Below, one piece after another: positions 59,623 through 64,000 of a stretch of DNA of 64,000 nt. Under the pieces are notes generated by a model that saw nothing but the letters and a program-made list of their open reading frames with translations, did not search any database and had not been told where the DNA came from. The position numbers and the translations under genes are program-made. Positions within the stretch are counted from its first letter, which is position 1; the number at the start of each line of letters is the position of its first letter. This stretch comes from an uncultured Clostridia bacterium (GTDB lineage Bacteria > Bacillota > Clostridia > Oscillospirales > Acutalibacteraceae), in NCBI GenBank assembly GCA_947623205.1, contig CANQGM010000002.1, positions 1 to 64,000 of the forward strand, in the 5' to 3' direction.

Positions 59623-61455
59623 TTACACTATTTCAACATTATACTTTTCAAACCAGTAGTCAAGCTCGATGATGTAAGCAAGTATCTGCGGAGATTTCAT
59701 AAGCTGACCGTACCAGGGCGTGGTAATTTTATCGGGATGCTCAATTATATGTTCAATTGCGTCTTTGTTTAGCATTTCGGTAAAAATTGTTTTCTTTTTA
59801 AGTATTGCGCGAACACGCTCAACGCAAAGGTTAAAATAAACGGGATTATGAGTTTTTGGATAGGGGCTTTTTTTGCGCCAGCATATTTTATCGGGAAGAA
59901 TATCCTCAAACGCTTTGCGTACAATTCCTTTTTCTCTGCCGTTCCATGCCTTTAATTCCCAAGGCATATTGTAGGCATATTCAACAAGCCTGTAATCACA
60001 AAAAGGAACACGCACCTCAAGTCCGTTGTACATTGAACACCTGTCTTTTCTTTCGAGCAGACACTGCATAAACCAGTAAAAATTAAGATAAAACATTTCT
60101 CTCATTCTTGCATTTACTTTTGAGTCGCTTTTGAGTTTTGGCGCAAGATTAATTGTATCTTTATATCTTTGATGAACATATTCCTCGCCGTTTTCAAGTA
60201 TTCCGTCTTTTAATATAAAGCGGCGAATGTCCTGACTTTTTGACCACGGAAAACATTCTTCAAACAATATGTTTTTGTTGTGGTACCACGGGTAGCCCCC
60301 AAAAAGTTCATCGGCACATTCTCCCGAAAGCGCAACGGTGAAATCGCGTTTGATTTCCCTGCAAAACAGCAGCAGAGAGGAGTCTACGTCAACATATCCG
60401 GGCAGATCCCTTGCTTCAACGCTGTCATAAAGCGCGTCTGCAAGCAGCTCGTTATCAAGTATTACCTCCCTGTGGCGCGAGTCGGCACTTTTTGTCATAA
60501 GCGAAATGTATTCGTAATCTGCATTCGGCTGGAACAGGCTGCGCTGAAAATACTTTTGGTTGTCACGATATTCAACAGAGTAGGTGTTGATTTTTCCGAG
60601 CTTGTGTTCCTTATGATAGTTTGACGCAGTTTTAACAATTATGCTGCTGTCAAGACCGCCCGACAAAAAGAAGCACAGCGGTACGTCGCTGACAAGCTGG
60701 CGTTCAATTGCGTCTGTAAGCAGATAACGCGTCTTTTCAATTGTGCTTTCCTCATCGTCTGTGTGTTCTCTTGCCTCAACGGTAAAATACCTTTCACGCG
60801 TCAGCCGTCCGTTTGCGTACATGGCACATTCTCCCGGATTAAGCTCAAAAACTCCCTTAAATATTCCGCATGACGGTGTTCTTGCAGGCCCTAAAAAGAA
60901 TATTTCATACAATCCCTGTTCATTTATCTGCGGCTTTACCACTCCGCTTGCAAGCAGGGCTTTAATTTCGGACGCAAACAACAGTCCCCCTGAATATTCG
61001 TAATAAAAAAGCGGTTTAACTCCTATTCTGTCGCGGCATAAAAATACGGATTTGTCATCGGAATTAAAAATTGCAAAGGCAAAGATCCCGTTTAGTTTTT
61101 CAGCACATTTTTTGCCGTATTTAATATATGTTTTAAGAACGACCTCGGTGTCGCTGTGTCCCCTAAAGTGAAATCCGTCTGCCTTGAGTTCCTCCCGAAG
61201 CGAGGCGGTGTTGTAAAGCTCGCCGTTATAAACGATTACGTATGTTGTGTCATTGTGCTTTACCGCCATGGGCTGTTTTCCGTTTTCTCTGTCAATTACC
61301 ACAAGCCGCCTGTGAATCAGGGCGGTGTTTTTATTTACATAAATTCCGTTTTCATCGGGGCCTCGTCTGTCGAGCGTCTGAGACATTTTGTTAAGAACCA
61401 CCATTTTTTCGCTCATATCAATTTTGCTGTCGATCCAGCCTGCTATTCCACACAT
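59623..61455 (-). CDS. asnB: Asparagine synthase (glutamine-hydrolysing)
   Basis: 610 residues. The N-terminal glutaminase opens MCGIAGWIDSK with catalytic Cys2 and includes IVYNGELYN and RGHSDTEV; the synthetase half has the PP-loop FLSGGLDSS (about 262-270) and SGECADELFGGYPW. Converts aspartate and glutamine to asparagine with ATP. Length is typical. It is transcribed 14 bases after the ylbJ-like gene; no T-box is visible upstream. Confidence 0.94.
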   Translation of the reverse strand: MCGIAGWIDSKIDMSEKMVVLNKMSQTLDRRGPDENGIYVNKNTALIHRRLVVIDRENGKQPMAVKHNDTTYVIVYNGELYNTASLREELKADGFHFRGHSDTEVVLKTYIKYGKKCAEKLNGIFAFAIFNSDDKSVFLCRDRIGVKPLFYYEYSGGLLFASEIKALLASGVVKPQINEQGLYEIFFLGPARTPSCGIFKGVFELNPGECAMYANGRLTRERYFTVEAREHTDDEESTIEKTRYLLTDAIERQLVSDVPLCFFLSGGLDSSIIVKTASNYHKEHKLGKINTYSVEYRDNQKYFQRSLFQPNADYEYISLMTKSADSRHREVILDNELLADALYDSVEARDLPGYVDVDSSLLLFCREIKRDFTVALSGECADELFGGYPWYHNKNILFEECFPWSKSQDIRRFILKDGILENGEEYVHQRYKDTINLAPKLKSDSKVNARMREMFYLNFYWFMQCLLERKDRCSMYNGLEVRVPFCDYRLVEYAYNMPWELKAWNGREKGIVRKAFEDILPDKICWRKKSPYPKTHNPVYFNLCVERVRAILKKKTIFTEMLNKDAIEHIIEHPDKITTPWYGQLMKSPQILAYIIELDYWFEKYNVEIV

Positions 61456-61469
61456 AAAAAATACCTCCG

Positions 61470-62540
61470 TTAATGTTGTTTACAGGATTTAAGTGAATAC
61501 AAAAAGCATATTGCAACGGTAATCAGCGCAATTCCCGAAATTATTGTTCCGCCAAAAGTGTCAGCGTCTGTTACGGTTGCAGTAGAAAACACATCCTTTG
61601 CGTCTGCAAAAAAGTAAAGTCCCACATGAGTAAACAGTGCCGTGAGAATCCCTTGAATAATTCTTATACAGAAAAATTTCAATTTTTGTACCTTTACTTC
61701 GCCGAGTGCAGAAAAAATTTGAAAGTGTACGCACAGTCCGCCGAAACCAACTGCAAATGCAATAAATTCAACGGGACAGTTTTTTGACAGCGCATCAACG
61801 GCAGAGCACACTTCAAGCAAAACCAAAACACAGTTTTCAAAAAGTCCTTCACTTAACATCGCGTTTAAAATGCCGGTAAATGCAGAAAAAAGAATTACAA
61901 ACGCGCATATATTCAAAATACCTTTTGAACTGTCGGCCGCCGCTTCAACAACAGCGCTGCTTAGGGGCATTTTGCTTATTTTTAATTCAGATTTGTAATT
62001 ATTTGTGTTTCTGTCTTTGTCAAATAAATTTATAAAAATTCCTAAAATAAGCACCGAAAGTATCTGGGAAAATAGCAGAATAAAACCTGTTTTTTCATTT
62101 TTATACAAAGATACTCCCACAAAGTTAATTAAAAATCCCGGACCTGCGCACACGGCAAACATTGCCGCTTTTTTAGCCTCTTTTTCACTTACTGCGCCGC
62201 TTTTATAAAGAGATGAAATTCCCTTTGCGCCAACAGGATACCCCCCAAGCATACTAAGCAAAATTACCGGCGCAAAGCATCTGCTCAGTCCGAAAACTTT
62301 TCTCATCACAAATTGAAACGGTTTGCCAAACTGATTAGACAGACCGCTTTTAACTATGAAAGATGAAATTGCCATAAACGGAAAAAGTGAGGGAATAAGC
62401 ACTTTAAAGCAAAAATTAAGCCCTGTGAGCGCTCCGTTTGTACATTCCTTTGAAAAGACAAGCACTGCAATACACAAAGCAACCACCGCGCCTGCTTTTA
62501 CTATTACGTTTGTTTTTCTTGCGGCAACATTAATAAACAT
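61470..62540 (-). CDS. YlbJ-like sporulation integral membrane protein
   Basis: 356 residues, about eight spans, with nucleoside-recognition (Gate) features: CFKVLIPSLFPFMAISSFIVKSG, LLSMLGGYPVGAKGISSLYKSG, CAGPGFLINFVG and FAVGFGGLCVHFQIFS. This matches YlbJ, a SigE-dependent membrane protein needed for spore cortex formation in Bacillus. Shares the upstream region with divergent yqfC, also a sporulation gene. Length is slightly shorter than usual. Confidence 0.78.
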   Translation of the reverse strand: MFINVAARKTNVIVKAGAVVALCIAVLVFSKECTNGALTGLNFCFKVLIPSLFPFMAISSFIVKSGLSNQFGKPFQFVMRKVFGLSRCFAPVILLSMLGGYPVGAKGISSLYKSGAVSEKEAKKAAMFAVCAGPGFLINFVGVSLYKNEKTGFILLFSQILSVLILGIFINLFDKDRNTNNYKSELKISKMPLSSAVVEAAADSSKGILNICAFVILFSAFTGILNAMLSEGLFENCVLVLLEVCSAVDALSKNCPVEFIAFAVGFGGLCVHFQIFSALGEVKVQKLKFFCIRIIQGILTALFTHVGLYFFADAKDVFSTATVTDADTFGGTIISGIALITVAICFLYSLKSCKQH

Positions 62541-62553
62541 AAATAATCACCGA

Positions 62554-62582
62554 TAATATATATGAAGTTGTTTGCATAAAAA
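62554..62582 (+). promoter_or_regulatory. Sigma-E-like promoter of yqfCD
   Basis: TAATATA (62554-62560), 14-base spacer, CATAAAAA (62575-62582), similar to the SigE pattern. yqfCD is SigE-dependent in Bacillus. Confidence 0.45.
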
Positions 62583-62613
62583 TAAATGAGAAATTGAAAT
62601 AGGAGAGATTTTT

Positions 62614-62889
62614 TTGCAAAAAAATAAAAATTCGTCTCCCCGAAACGGTCTGTATGATTCAATAGGACTAAACCTGGGAAGCGGAATGCCGATGATTGAG
62701 ATGCTCGGCAACCGCAGAATTACGCTTGAAGGCTCAACGGGGATTTTGCTTTATGAAAGTCAGAACATAAAAATAAATACAAATAAAATGGTTGTTTCAT
62801 TTTGCGGCAGAGGTCTGACTGTAAGATGTATTTCAAATTCGTGCGTGGAAATTGAGGGCTATATCACAAAGGTTGAATTTATAACTTGA
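62614..62889 (+). CDS. yqfC: YabP/YqfC family sporulation protein
   Basis: 91 residues starting at TTG 62614 with AGGAGAG upstream. PMIEMLGNRRITLEGSTGILLYESQNIKIN and the final IEGYITKVEF match YqfC. Sporulation-specific small protein of unknown mechanism, classically adjacent to yqfD as here (10 bases apart). Confidence 0.9.
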   Translation: MQKNKNSSPRNGLYDSIGLNLGSGMPMIEMLGNRRITLEGSTGILLYESQNIKINTNKMVVSFCGRGLTVRCISNSCVEIEGYITKVEFIT

Positions 62890-62899
62890 GGGTGAGCGT

Positions 62900-64000
62900 A
62901 TGCTTTTAAAAATAATAAGATTTTGCAGAGGTTATGTTGATTTCCGTGCAGTCGGAAAGTTCCCGGAACGGTTTCTTAATCTCACTTCAAGATATGGGGT
63001 GAACATTTGGAACGCTAATCCGACAGACAACGGACTTGAAGCGTCAATGAGCGTATATGATTACCGTAAGATCCGCAATCTTACCCGAAAATTAAAGATA
63101 AAAACAAAAATAAAATCAAAGCACGGTATGCCCTTTATTATAAACAAATACAAGCCTCGCGTTGGTCTTGCTGTGGGTGCTGTAATCGGCGCGGTATTGC
63201 TGATTATACTTTCAAATATTGTTTGGTCAATAAGTATTACCGGCACAAACCGCGTAAGCAATACATATTTGCTTGACGTTCTTGAAAAAAACGGGGTAAG
63301 TGTAGGTGTGTATAAAAATAATCTTGATGTTAAAAGCATAGAGCGTAATGTATTGCTGCAAATTGATGATATAGGCTGGATGAGCGTTAATATTGTAGGA
63401 AACACAGTGTCTGTTGAGGTTAAGGAGAAGTACGAAAAACCCGAATTAAATTCAGACACGGGTCCCTGCAACATAAAAGCGGCCAGCGACGGGGTAATTA
63501 CGGACATAAAAGCGTCAAAAGGAGTTACGCAGGTTTTAATAGGCAGCGGAGTTACTAAGGGTGATTTACTTGTAAGCGGCATAATGGAAACAAAAGTGAA
63601 CACAATACAATATGTGCATGCAAGTGCGGAAGTTTATGCTGATGTTATTTATCAAAAAGAATTAAAAACACCGATTGATTATCAATATTATTCTTTAACG
63701 GAAAATAAAACCAACCGAAACAGACTTTTATTTTTATGGTTTGATTTCCCGTGTTCCTTTTCATTTGAAACATATAATGATTTTGCCGCTGATTTACACA
63801 GTCAGAATCTCTGGTGCAACAATATAACTCTTCCGATTGGCATAAAAACACAGACATCACACGAGGTTTTAAAAAAAAATATAACTCAAAATGATAAAAC
63901 CGCAAAGCAGGTATTAACAAACAGCGCCTTATTGTATGAAGTTTTTGAAAAACCAAACAGTACGCTTGTAAGCCGAAAAATGAACATAAGCAAGACAAAA
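62900..64000 (+). CDS. yqfD: Sporulation protein YqfD (3' end outside window)
   Basis: The frame from ATG 62900 is open for 367 codons to the last base. MLLKIIRFCRGYVDFRAVGKFPERFLNL is the YqfD opening; a membrane span (about 89-110) precedes the outer domain with SITGTNRVSNTYLLDVLEKNGVSVGVYKN and the IKAASDGVITDIKASKG strand pair. Forms a SigE-dependent pair with yqfC; in Clostridia it is implicated in engulfment-stage sporulation. GAGGGTGAG lies upstream. Confidence 0.93.
   Translation, partial: MLLKIIRFCRGYVDFRAVGKFPERFLNLTSRYGVNIWNANPTDNGLEASMSVYDYRKIRNLTRKLKIKTKIKSKHGMPFIINKYKPRVGLAVGAVIGAVLLIILSNIVWSISITGTNRVSNTYLLDVLEKNGVSVGVYKNNLDVKSIERNVLLQIDDIGWMSVNIVGNTVSVEVKEKYEKPELNSDTGPCNIKAASDGVITDIKASKGVTQVLIGSGVTKGDLLVSGIMETKVNTIQYVHASAEVYADVIYQKELKTPIDYQYYSLTENKTNRNRLLFLWFDFPCSFSFETYNDFAADLHSQNLWCNNITLPIGIKTQTSHEVLKKNITQNDKTAKQVLTNSALLYEVFEKPNSTLVSRKMNISKTK

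Noticed and set aside
61456-61469. T-box or other leader controlling asnB
   Set aside because: Only 14 bases separate asnB from the upstream gene, so no leader can fit.
1-64000. tRNA, rRNA, transposase or prophage genes
   Set aside because: None seen on either strand; the small repeats near the left edge are not accompanied by an integrase within the window.

Overview
The window looks like chromosome of a low-GC, Gram-positive, endospore-forming anaerobe of the Clostridia, most like a gut Ruminococcus/Oscillospiraceae. The evidence is a sporulation gene set (spoIIGA-sigE, dpaAB, a ylmC/ymxH homologue, ylbJ-like, yqfC-yqfD, a Spo0A-like regulator), a complete Rnf ferredoxin:NAD+ oxidoreductase operon, AAGGAGG ribosome sites, and a secreted dockerin protein with CBM26-like C-terminal modules, an architecture reminiscent of the R. 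bromii amylosome. I saw no rRNA, tRNA, CRISPR array or transposase.

Bases 1-5,400 are an accessory block with visibly higher GC: a SnoaL-like protein cut by the left edge, a flavin/ferredoxin protein, a zinc macrodomain plus class-M sirtuin pair (protein ADP-ribosylation), and a divergent LysR/EamA pair bracketed by three copies of a 20-bp repeat. The core-like sequence begins after a terminator near 5,460. It holds an ECF sigma factor with an RsgI/PepSY anti-sigma (5.7-8.0 kb), apbE with accessory genes and rnfCDGEAB (8.2-15.1 kb), a phosphosugar mutase, a large acyltransferase fusion and a GT2 glycosyltransferase on the minus strand (15.2-21.6 kb), pfkA and a MORN-repeat protein, spoIIGA-sigE, degV, a SleB-like hydrolase, rpsB-tsf, and a DUF362/ECF-S/DUF1893 operon (to 33.5 kb).

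The most unusual part is 33.6-46.5 kb. Two 314-bp, nearly identical cassettes (34751-35064 and 40521-40834) each carry dyad operators, a sigma-A promoter, a 5-codon leader ORF (MFLIQ), a strong ribosome site and an identical 35-residue signal peptide. Each then switches, at the signal peptidase site, to an unrelated small mature protein. Each small gene ends in a long perfect stem-loop, followed by its own ABC system: lipoprotein + ABC-2-like permease + ATPase after the first, FtsX permease + ATPase + FtsX permease after the second. A membrane-anchored C39-family peptidase precedes the locus and a Spo0A-family regulator follows it; the cassette operators contain Spo0A-box-like TGTCG cores. I infer a sporulation-linked secreted effector (bacteriocin-like) system with interchangeable cargo. 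This is not demonstrated.

The right third (46.9-64 kb) is mostly housekeeping and sporulation: dpaAB behind a sigma-K-like promoter, metY-like, ispD-ispF, a D,D-carboxypeptidase, pgi, an XRE regulator, the LRR/dockerin protein, PAP2, asnB, ylbJ-like and yqfC-yqfD, the last running off the right edge.
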